Source: Christensenella sp964592155 (GTDB lineage: Bacteria > Bacillota > Clostridia > Christensenellales > Christensenellaceae). Taken from it: a DNA stretch of 11,828 bases. The DNA lies in NCBI GenBank assembly GCA_964592155.1, contig CAZQDA010000085.1, forward strand, positions 1 through 11,828, read 5' to 3'. Both the position numbers and the translations under genes were made by a program. Positions 1 through 4,722 of this stretch are shown one piece after another; position 1 is the stretch's first letter, and each line of letters opens with the position of its first letter. A model generated the notes under the pieces. It did not search any database and had not been told where the DNA came from. It saw only the letters and a list, made by a program, of their open reading frames with translations.

Positions 1-54
1 GCGGGTGGGTTTTCGTTTCGCACGTTTCCGTGCTCAACAGGCTAAAGCCCCGCA

Positions 55-89
55 CAAAAAACACCCTGCGCATTCATTTGGCAGGGTGT
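55..89 (-). terminator. Intrinsic terminator of the two-component operon
   Basis: A perfect 9-bp stem (acaccctgc at 61-69 against gcagggtgt at 81-89) with an 11-nt loop is followed, reading the minus strand, by a run of T residues (A run 56-61 on the plus strand). It lies just 13 bp beyond the histidine kinase stop codon, the expected place for the end of the response regulator/kinase transcript. The plus-strand side is followed only by a short T run, so plus-strand termination would be weaker. Confidence 0.85.
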
Positions 90-101
90 GCCTTTTGTGT
101 T

Positions 102-1271
102 TCAGGAACGGACGGGAATCACTGGAAGCGTCACCGTGAAAACCGTGCCGTCGCTTGCGCCGGAGGCAACGCTTATAGCGCCGCCATGGCGCTCTATGAT
201 ATCTTTTGCGATGGCAAGCCCCAGCCCAGCGCCGCCCGCTTTGCGCGAGCGCGAATCATCCCCCCTGTAAAACGGCTTAAAGATATGTGGTTGCTTTTCT
301 TTCGGAATACCGATTCCAGTATCCTGCACAGTAAAAATGTAGTGGTTTTTATCGGCGCGCGCCGAAAGCCCGAGGCTCCCGCCTTCCACATTATATTTGA
401 CCGCATTTTCGACCAGATTCGAAAATGCGCGCATCAGCATCACGCTGTTTGCCATCGTCTTAAAGCCGCTCTCCTTTAGCTGCACCGAAAGTTTTTTCTC
501 CTCTATGCGCGGCGCAAGCTGTGCAATGATGTCGCGGAACATTTCATCAAACTGCACCTCGTCGTCAAAACCGTAATTGCGCTGGGAAGACATACGAAAT
601 AAATCATCCACCAGACGGATCATGCGCTGCGTCTGCTTGCCCACAACGTTTATCGTTTGCTCATATTGCTCAGTCGTGGGATGGTCCTCCAGCCGCAACA
701 CATCAATGTTTGTTTTGATTGCCGCAAGCGGCGTTTTCAGTTCATGCGCCGCATCTGAAGAAAATCGCTTCTGATCGGAGAACGCTTTGTCAATGCGCCC
801 GAGCATGATGTTAAACGAATCCGCAAGGCTACTGATCTCGTCTCTTGCGTCAAAGCCACCCAGACGCTGAGACAGCTCGTTTTCCGTGACCGCGCTGATT
901 TCGCCGCTTAGTTTTCCCAGCGGTCTCAAGGCACGCCCCAGCAAAAAATAAGCCAGCAAACCACCGCCCCCGATCACGGCGGCCATGGCCCAGATGCTGG
1001 ATTCATTGAATGAAATGCCCGACGCCATCACAAAGGCAGGTGTAGTTATCGCCATCGCCATCGTTCCGTCAACTTCCTGTGCGTCAAGTTCGGCCGCCTC
1101 GACGGCAATTGAAGCGTCAGCATCACCCGCTACCGCAAAGGACGACAAATAAGGGGCGACAAAGAACTGATTGGCGTTATATACTGAAATCAGGGTTAAA
1201 ATTGCACATATCCCAATGAGCAGTAAAACAATATACAGCGTCAGCCTAAGACGTATCGACAATTTTCTCAC
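102..1271 (-). CDS. Sensor histidine kinase (EnvZ/PhoR-type, membrane bound)
   Basis: Membrane sensor kinase that should autophosphorylate on His and pass phosphate to the response regulator encoded just upstream. The 389-residue chain shows a first transmembrane helix at about 9-31, an extracytoplasmic segment at about 32-91, a second helix at about 92-112, a HAMP linker at about 113-165, the H-box with SSDAAHELKTPL (His176), the N-box SNLVENAVKYN (Asn285, Asn289), the G1 box DTGIG (317-321), the F-box around 331-334 and the G2 box GAGLGL (347-352). All catalytic boxes are intact. The start is GTG at 1271, overlapping the regulator's stop as GTGA, behind a strong GGAGGAATAAG ribosome site. 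The sensor segment carries eight acidic and no basic residues, which may suit a cation or cationic peptide, but the ligand cannot be told from sequence. Kinase function is very sure; the stimulus is unknown. Confidence 0.95.
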   Translation of the reverse strand: MRKLSIRLRLTLYIVLLLIGICAILTLISVYNANQFFVAPYLSSFAVAGDADASIAVEAAELDAQEVDGTMAMAITTPAFVMASGISFNESSIWAMAAVIGGGGLLAYFLLGRALRPLGKLSGEISAVTENELSQRLGGFDARDEISSLADSFNIMLGRIDKAFSDQKRFSSDAAHELKTPLAAIKTNIDVLRLEDHPTTEQYEQTINVVGKQTQRMIRLVDDLFRMSSQRNYGFDDEVQFDEMFRDIIAQLAPRIEEKKLSVQLKESGFKTMANSVMLMRAFSNLVENAVKYNVEGGSLGLSARADKNHYIFTVQDTGIGIPKEKQPHIFKPFYRGDDSRSRKAGGAGLGLAIAKDIIERHGGAISVASGASDGTVFTVTLPVIPVRS

Positions 1272-1981
1272 ACCTTATTCCTCCTCAATTTTGTTGCGAT
1301 ATTCTGAACCGCATGAGGAATGCAGTAGCCAGCTCCACGCATATTGGTGATCAATTCCTGATCCGTGTAGGCTCCCAGTTTTTTTCGCAGCGAACTCATA
1401 TGCACCTTGATCGCGTTGGAAAACAGGCTGTCGTCCGAAACCCATACATGCTCTATGATCTCTTCTGTGCTCACCGCTTTTCCGCGGTTGAGAAGCAAAT
1501 ATTCCAGTATGGAATATTCCTTTGGCGTGAGGTCGATGCCTTCGTCCTGATCCGTATATAAAGAATGCGCGCAAGTGTCCAGATAAAACCTATCAAAGGA
1601 CAGCACCGTATTATTTTGCGTAAAACTACGGCGCAGCAGACTGCGCACACGCGCTTCAAGCTCGCCAAAATCAAACGGCTTCACCAGATAATCATTCGCT
1701 CCCAAATCCAGCCCTTCAATGCGCTGCCCATAATCGCTGCGCGCCGAAAGAATTAAAATTTTTTGCTTTAAGTCATTTTTCCGTATTTCCCGCAAAATTT
1801 CCAGCCCGTCTATTCCGGGCAGGTTCAGGTCAAGCAAAATCAAGTCATACTGATTGACAAACGCAAGCTCCAGCCCTTGCGTGCCGTCCAAGGCCGCATC
1901 GATAACATAACCCTTCTTCTGAAATCCGGCTTTTAGGGCGGTAAGCAAATCTTCCTCATCCTCAATAATCAACAGTTTCAT
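1268..1981 (-). CDS. OmpR/PhoB-family response regulator
   Basis: DNA-binding partner of the adjacent histidine kinase. The 237 residues comprise a receiver domain (1 to about 120) with the acidic pocket (Glu7, Asp8), phospho-acceptor Asp51 in LLDLNLPGIDG, switch residue Ser79 and the invariant Lys101 in LVKPF, then a winged-helix output domain (about 130-230) with the typical LTPKEYSILEYLL start and the recognition-helix region ending in RGAGYCIP. Domain order and length are standard for the family. The ATG start at 1981 has an AAAGGA ribosome site. Its stop overlaps the GTG of the kinase by 4 bp, implying coupled translation. The promoter region holds two GGTTAA direct repeats 11 bp apart (plus-strand sense), the spacing used by OmpR/PhoB regulators, so autoregulation is likely. 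The regulon beyond that is unknown. Confidence 0.95.
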   Translation of the reverse strand: MKLLIIEDEEDLLTALKAGFQKKGYVIDAALDGTQGLELAFVNQYDLILLDLNLPGIDGLEILREIRKNDLKQKILILSARSDYGQRIEGLDLGANDYLVKPFDFGELEARVRSLLRRSFTQNNTVLSFDRFYLDTCAHSLYTDQDEGIDLTPKEYSILEYLLLNRGKAVSTEEIIEHVWVSDDSLFSNAIKVHMSSLRKKLGAYTDQELITNMRGAGYCIPHAVQNIATKLRRNKV

Positions 1982-1998
1982 TTTGTCATCCTTTCCAG

Positions 1999-2055
1999 AT
2001 TATACCGTTTCATTATATCTGAGCCTAACATACAAACGGTTAAGATTTGGTTAAC
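1999..2055 (-). promoter_or_regulatory. Putative regulator-dependent promoter of the two-component operon
   Basis: Reading the minus strand there is a TATAAT -10 (plus 2012-2017) and a second TATAAT (1999-2004). Neither has a good -35 at 17 bp. Where the -35 should be, the plus strand shows GGTTAA at 2038-2043 and again at 2049-2054, exactly 11 bp apart. OmpR/PhoB-type regulators bind tandem half-sites with one-turn spacing, and such boxes often replace the -35 element. Self-activation by the operon's own regulator is therefore inferred, not shown. Confidence 0.5.
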
Positions 2056-2070
2056 TTTTAATGAACAATG

Positions 2071-2105
2071 AAAAAATCCCTGACCGTATTTGCGGCAGGG
2101 ATTTT
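2071..2105 (-). terminator. Intrinsic terminator of the three-gene small-protein operon
   Basis: The arms aaaatccctg (2073-2082) and cagggatttt (2096-2105) are perfectly complementary, extended inward by ccg/cgg past a single bulged A. On the minus strand this is followed by a T run (plus A run 2071-2076). It lies 15 bp after the last small gene and just before the two-component promoter, separating the two units. Confidence 0.85.
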
Positions 2106-2119
2106 CTGCTTTCTTACCG

Positions 2120-2389
2120 TTACTCTTCTTTTAAGTAAGCTTCGTCTATTTTAAGCAATTCCTGTTTGACCTCTTCAAGCCGTCTGTGAATTTCAATTTT
2201 GGTAAGCGGAGATTTGCTCTTCACATCCAGATCGTTTGTCATGCGCAGATGAATCCATCCCAGCTTGCGCCACGCGCTCTTAAGACCGGCTTTTACCTTC
2301 AAAAAATCCTCCGGCGACAAATAATCCTCCGGCAGGCGATTTTTTTTGTTTGACCATTTATCCTTTTCCTGCGTCACTTTTTGCCTCAC
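2120..2389 (-). CDS. Small charged hypothetical protein, third gene of the small operon
   Basis: I do not recognise the family. The protein is about 89 residues if started at the GTG at 2389, whose GTGA overlaps the stop of the upstream gene. An in-frame TTG at 2404 would give 94 residues. A GTG at 2377 with GTGAGG seven bases ahead is also possible. It is hydrophilic and rich in Lys and Glu, has no membrane segment or cysteine, and contains a central tryptophan-bearing stretch (SAWRKLGWIHLRM) followed by a predicted helix with heptad-like leucines to the C-terminus (RRLEEVKQELLKIDEAYLKEE region). The overlap with the zinc-ribbon gene points to translational coupling and a shared function. 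A terminator follows 15 bp after the stop. The ORF is well supported by context; its function is unknown. Confidence 0.7.
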   Translation of the reverse strand: MRQKVTQEKDKWSNKKNRLPEDYLSPEDFLKVKAGLKSAWRKLGWIHLRMTNDLDVKSKSPLTKIEIHRRLEEVKQELLKIDEAYLKEE

Positions 2390-2907
2390 TGCTTGGTTCC
2401 GCAATTAGAGCAATAATTGTCGCCCACATGATTGCGCTGTCCGCAATTTTTACATTCTTTTGTGGACTGCGCGCAGTTGATTGCCACTTCGATTTGCTGC
2501 AGGTCTGTATAAAGCTGCTTGATCTTCTTGCCCTCTTCTGCCATATCCCCACGCAGGCGGCCCTTTGTGTATGCCATCTCGCCAAGCTGCTTATAGGCTT
2601 CCTCAAGTTCCTTTTGCTTGGCCGATTTTTGCGTGTTCAGCTTTGCAACCTCCATAATCTCTTTGGATTTACTGGCAACAGAGCTGCCAAACGCAACAAT
2701 CCCCTCTTTTGCCTTCACTGCTGCCTTTGCTGCCGCTTCGCCCATTGCCTGCGTTACTTCCCCCGCCGCCTTTGCCGCTTTTTCACCGGTTTTCTTTGCC
2801 GTCTTGGCAGCTTTTTCGCTTACTTCTTTTACGGTCTTGGCAGCTTTTTCGCCCGCCTCTTTGACATTTTTCACTGCTTTGGTTGACTTGATTGTTTTTG
2901 TAGCCAT
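2386..2907 (-). CDS. Hendecad-repeat (LEA-like) protein with C-terminal zinc ribbon
   Basis: Unrecognised 173-residue protein with two visible parts. Residues 9-52 are four successive 11-residue repeats (TKAVKNVKEAG, EKAAKTVKEVS, EKAAKTAKKTG, EKAAKAAGEVT), then more Ala/Lys-rich helix to about 70. This 11-residue period is typical of group-3 LEA proteins and resembles synuclein repeats, which form amphipathic or loosely coiled helices on membranes or on drying. Residues about 80-145 form a charged helix. Cys152, Cys155, Cys166 and Cys169 make a CX2C-X10-CX2C zinc ribbon near the end (ECKNCG and NYCSNCG). There is no signal peptide, so it is cytoplasmic. The ATG start has GAGGGAATAGACA ahead. 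It sits 20 bp after the upstream small gene and overlaps the next by 4 bp. A role in stress protection or envelope/nucleoid association is inference only. Confidence 0.85.
   Translation of the reverse strand: MATKTIKSTKAVKNVKEAGEKAAKTVKEVSEKAAKTAKKTGEKAAKAAGEVTQAMGEAAAKAAVKAKEGIVAFGSSVASKSKEIMEVAKLNTQKSAKQKELEEAYKQLGEMAYTKGRLRGDMAEEGKKIKQLYTDLQQIEVAINCAQSTKECKNCGQRNHVGDNYCSNCGTKQ
2768..2852 (-). repeat. 33-bp tandem repeats encoding 11-residue units
   Basis: The 19-bp sequence gtcttggcagctttttcgc occurs at 2801-2819 and again at 2834-2852, exactly 33 bp apart. A diverged third copy lies a further 33 bp away at 2768-2786. The copies encode successive EKAAK units of the hendecad-repeat protein. 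Near-identity at the DNA level suggests recent unit duplication, so repeat number may differ between strains. Confidence 0.75.
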
Positions 2908-2927
2908 TGTCTATTCCCTCACATTTC

Positions 2928-3245
2928 TTATTTTCTAAGTGGACTAGCCTTGCAACTATGATTCTTAAGATCCGCCGATACGACGAGCAATGCCGCCTCT
3001 GCCGCTTCACGCGCCGCTTGCGCGGCTGCATCCGCAGCTTTGCTTACCTGGCGCGCCGCTCCCACAATATTATTTCTCTCTTCGTCATTTTCGCAAAACA
3101 CAAGACTCTTTAGGTTGCATTCAATCGTTTGAGCCACGCTCAGCGCAAATTCCGAATGATTCCTCATGGATTCTATCGCCGCGTATGCCGCTTTCCTATA
3201 AAATTCCTGACTTTTGATGCGCGCCTGCTCTAATAAGTCATCCAT
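2928..3245 (-). CDS. Small alanine-rich helical hypothetical protein, first gene of the small operon
   Basis: Family not recognised. The 105-residue protein has no signal peptide. The N-terminal two thirds read as amphipathic helices (MDDLLEQARIKSQEFYRKAA onward), and residues about 65-90 are extremely Ala-rich (a KAADAAAQAAREAAEAALLVV stretch), long enough for an amphipathic or weakly membrane-seeking helix but broken by Arg, Asp and Glu. It ends in a basic tail (SPLRK). Cys43, Cys51 and Cys98 show no metal-site pattern. The ATG at 3245 has GGGAGAAG ahead of it. It lies 20 bp upstream of the hendecad/zinc-ribbon gene and shares the Ala/Lys/Glu-rich helical style, so the two products may interact. 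The ORF is supported by ribosome site and operon position; its function is unknown. Confidence 0.75.
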   Translation of the reverse strand: MDDLLEQARIKSQEFYRKAAYAAIESMRNHSEFALSVAQTIECNLKSLVFCENDEERNNIVGAARQVSKAADAAAQAAREAAEAALLVVSADLKNHSCKASPLRK

Positions 3246-3312
3246 ATCAATTCTTCTCCCTGGTCACGAACGATCTGAATGATCCCGTCCCAATATTTCG
3301 CGTTATTTTACC

Positions 3313-3340
3313 TGTATATTAAAACTAATTTTAATATACA
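3313..3340. promoter_or_regulatory. Perfect 12-4-12 palindrome, candidate operator
   Basis: The arms tgtatattaaaa (3313-3324) and ttttaatataca (3329-3340) are exact reverse complements around ctaa. It is AT-only apart from the outer G/C and one spacer base, and neither side has a T run like a terminator. It lies 68 bp upstream of the first small gene and contains TATATT, which could serve as a -10 on the minus strand. A dimeric repressor site controlling the small operon is the simplest reading. The rest of the gap 3246-3471 shows no gene. Confidence 0.5.
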
Positions 3341-3408
3341 CTTTCCATGAAACCGTAAACCATATTTCCAAAACATCAAAATAAATTATTCTTCGTGAAT
3401 CTTCGCTA

Positions 3409-3437
3409 ATTTTCCCGCAAAAGACGTATTTTGTCAA
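3409..3437 (-). promoter_or_regulatory. Putative sigma-A promoter of the small-protein operon
   Basis: On the minus strand, TTGACA (plus 3432-3437) is followed after exactly 17 bp by GAAAAT (3409-3414, four of six -10 matches). It points at the three small genes. If used, the start would lie near 3402 and the palindrome at 3313-3340 would fall within the 5' leader, where it could act as a roadblock operator or RNA hairpin. The -35 is perfect but the -10 is weak. Confidence 0.45.
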
Positions 3438-3471
3438 TCATTGCATGTCATTTTCCAATCGCAGTTTTTTA

Positions 3472-3506
3472 CACAAAAAAAACGCAGCACACGGCTGCGT
3501 TTTTAT
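3472..3506 (-). terminator. Intrinsic terminator after rplL
   Basis: The arms aacgcagc (3481-3488) and gctgcgtt (3494-3501) form a perfect stem with a 5-nt loop, extended by A/T pairs. On the minus strand a run of T follows (plus A run 3473-3480). It begins 13 bp after the rplL stop and ends the ribosomal transcript before the small operon. The plus-strand side also has a T run, so it may stop transcription both ways. Confidence 0.85.
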
Positions 3507-3518
3507 TTGTGCGAAAAA

Positions 3519-3893
3519 CTATTTCAGTTCTACGTCTGCGCCAGCTTCTTTCAAAGCAGCAGCAAGCTTTTCTGCGTCGTCTTTGCCCATTGCTTCTTTC
3601 ACTGTGGAAGGAGCGCCGTCAACCAGCTCTTTTGCTTCTTTGAGACCAAGGCCTGTTGCTTCTCTTACTGCCTTGATTACTTTGATCTTTTCTGCGCCGG
3701 CAGCTTTCAGAACTACGTCGAATTCTGTTTTCTCTTCTGCAGCAGCAGCTTCGCCGCCAGCAGCAGGAGCAGCAGCAACCGCAACCGGAGCGGCAGCGCT
3801 TACGCCAAATGTTTCTTCAATTTCCTTTACGAGCTCAGAAAGCTCAAGAACGTTCATTTCTTTGATTGCATCAAGAATCTGTTTGTTATCCAT
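3519..3893 (-). CDS. rplL: 50S ribosomal protein L7/L12
   Basis: Stalk protein of the large ribosomal subunit that recruits and stimulates the GTPase translation factors. The 124 residues match the family length. Residues 1 to about 32 are the dimerisation domain that binds L10 (MDNKQILDAIKEMNVLELSELV start). Residues about 33-55 are the Ala/Pro/Gly-rich flexible hinge. The rest is the globular factor-binding domain with EKTEFDVVLKAAGAEKIKVIK and the GLGLKEAKELVDGAP motif. The ATG start has GGAGG 10 bases ahead. It follows rplJ after 82 bp, is presumably co-transcribed from the rplJ promoter, and is followed by a terminator instead of rpoB, which usually comes next in Firmicutes. Identity is certain. 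Confidence 0.98.
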   Translation of the reverse strand: MDNKQILDAIKEMNVLELSELVKEIEETFGVSAAAPVAVAAAPAAGGEAAAAEEKTEFDVVLKAAGAEKIKVIKAVREATGLGLKEAKELVDGAPSTVKEAMGKDDAEKLAAALKEAGADVELK

Positions 3894-3930
3894 GATTAAT
3901 TATCCTCCAAATTTTTACTAAATTCATTCT

Positions 3931-3956
3931 GCGGCTCTTATGCCGCGTTTTTTTCT
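3931..3956 (+). terminator. Plus-strand terminator-like hairpin in the rplJ-rplL gap
   Basis: gcggc (3931-3935) pairs with gccgc (3942-3946) and is followed on the plus strand by gttttttt. Genes here run on the minus strand, so the T run is on the antisense side. In the rplJL mRNA the same bases give a GC hairpin preceded by an A run, which could be a processing or stabilising element. Either it blocks antisense transcription or it is a by-product of an mRNA hairpin. Confidence 0.4.
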
Positions 3957-3975
3957 TTTGTACTTTGAAGCCTGC

Positions 3976-4503
3976 TTACGCCTGCTTCTGGTCTGCCACC
4001 GCTTTTAGCGCGCATGCAAGACCTCTTGGAATCGCCGTGAGTGCCATTGCGAAGTTTGTAATCGGCGCATTCATGCTGCCCAGCATCTTTGCAATAAGCT
4101 CTTCCTTGGACGGGAGCTTGGAAAGGCTTTCGATGCCTGCGGCATTCATTGCTTTTCCGTCCAGAATACCGCCTTTGATCTCTGTTTTCTTCGCGTCCTT
4201 TACGAACTTGCACAGGATCTTTGCCGGAGCAACCGGATCTTCATAGCCAAACGCAACTGCTGTCGGGCCTTTGAAGTAATCGTCCATGCCTTCGATTTTC
4301 AGTTCGTCGGCAGCGCGCTTTAGCATGTTATTTTTGATTACTTTATATTCCACGCCCGCTTCACGAAACTTTGTTCTCAGGTCTGAAACCTCTGCAACCG
4401 TAAGACCTCTGTAATCCAGAATGATGATGCTTTGCGCACGTTTCATCTTGTCAACCACATCGGCAACCGCTGCCTGTTTTGCTTGCAATTTTGCTTCTTT
4501 CAA
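3976..4503 (-). CDS. rplJ: 50S ribosomal protein L10
   Basis: Base of the ribosomal stalk: it binds 23S rRNA through its N-terminal domain and L7/L12 dimers through its C-terminal helix. The 175-residue length is normal. Diagnostic stretches are SIIILDYRGLTVAEVSDLR (about 25-43), YKVIKNNMLKRAA (53-65), FKGPTAVAFGYEDPVAPAK (77-95) and KLPSKEELIAKMLGSM (129-144). The L12-binding tail ends in KAVADQKQA. The start codon is TTG at 4503, nine bases after GGAGG. The only nearby ATG (4508) is out of frame and reads Met-Ile-stop. Expression is controlled by the L10 leader immediately upstream, where the L10-L12 complex binds its own mRNA in related bacteria. The usual partners rplK and rplA are absent upstream. 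Confidence 0.98.
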   Translation of the reverse strand: MKEAKLQAKQAAVADVVDKMKRAQSIIILDYRGLTVAEVSDLRTKFREAGVEYKVIKNNMLKRAADELKIEGMDDYFKGPTAVAFGYEDPVAPAKILCKFVKDAKKTEIKGGILDGKAMNAAGIESLSKLPSKEELIAKMLGSMNAPITNFAMALTAIPRGLACALKAVADQKQA

Positions 4504-4536
4504 ATCATTTCACCTCCCAGATGCGTCCTGATTGAA

Positions 4537-4675
4537 AATAAAAAATGCTCTTATCAAAGCCATGAAGACCTAATAAGAGCAATAAAGTTCTTAAAAAATC
4601 AACCTCGTCAGGATTGGAAAGTTTAAGCGAAACGCTCCTGAGTCTATGGCTTTTTGCATGATTCATTTTTACGCA
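4537..4675 (-). promoter_or_regulatory. L10 leader (ribosomal protein L10-L12 autoregulatory RNA)
   Basis: The minus-strand RNA from about 4675 carries the conserved-looking L10 leader elements: AAAGCCATAGAC near the 5' end (plus 4642-4653), a stem region TCAGGAGC ... CCTGACGAGG, then GTCTTCATGGCTTT (4556-4569). The first and last segments are complementary (AAAGCCAT with ATGGCTTT, AGAC with GTCT). This pairing would sequester the loop of the terminator hairpin at 4547-4580, so the two folds are mutually exclusive. In the known family, L10-L12 binding shifts the balance to termination. Identification rests on motif, fold and position before rplJ. Confidence 0.9.
4540..4580 (-). terminator. 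Attenuator terminator inside the L10 leader
   Basis: gctcttat (4547-4554) and ataagagc (4573-4580) form a perfect 8-bp stem. On the minus strand it is followed by ATTTTTTATTTT. Its loop contains the GTCTTCATGGCTTT segment that pairs with the 5' leader, giving a terminator/antiterminator switch ahead of rplJ. Confidence 0.85.
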
Positions 4676-4681
4676 GGTATT

Positions 4682-4710
4682 ATCATATCATTTTATACGG
4701 TTTCTGTCAA
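4682..4710 (-). promoter_or_regulatory. Strong sigma-A promoter of rplJ-rplL
   Basis: On the minus strand, TTGACA (plus 4705-4710) is followed after exactly 17 bp by TATGAT (4682-4687), predicting a start near 4675 at the 5' end of the L10 leader. It begins only 12 bp after the nucleotidase stop codon. No terminator separates the two, so nucleotidase read-through would also pass through the L10 attenuator. Confidence 0.85.
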
Positions 4711-4722
4711 TGGTTTTCTGTG

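Noticed and set aside
1..54. Small hairpin gcacg-tttc-cgtgc (20-33), a GAAA-tetraloop stem on the minus strand, flanked by gcggg/cccgc ends, suggesting a structured RNA.
   Set aside because: The sequence is cut by the window edge, matches no RNA family I can recall, and a 5-bp stem is easily found by chance.
30..479. Long open frame opposite the histidine kinase.
   Set aside because: It lies antisense to a fully conserved kinase catalytic domain, lacks a ribosome site, and its protein resembles nothing.
2350..2886. Plus-strand open frame encoding a Cys/Phe/Leu-rich protein opposite the hendecad gene.
   Set aside because: It is the mirror of Ala/Lys-rich repeat codons. The minus-strand frame has a ribosome site, a zinc-ribbon motif and operon context.
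3441..3921. Plus-strand open frames opposite rplL.
   Set aside because: They are antisense to an unmistakable ribosomal protein gene and begin inside its terminator.
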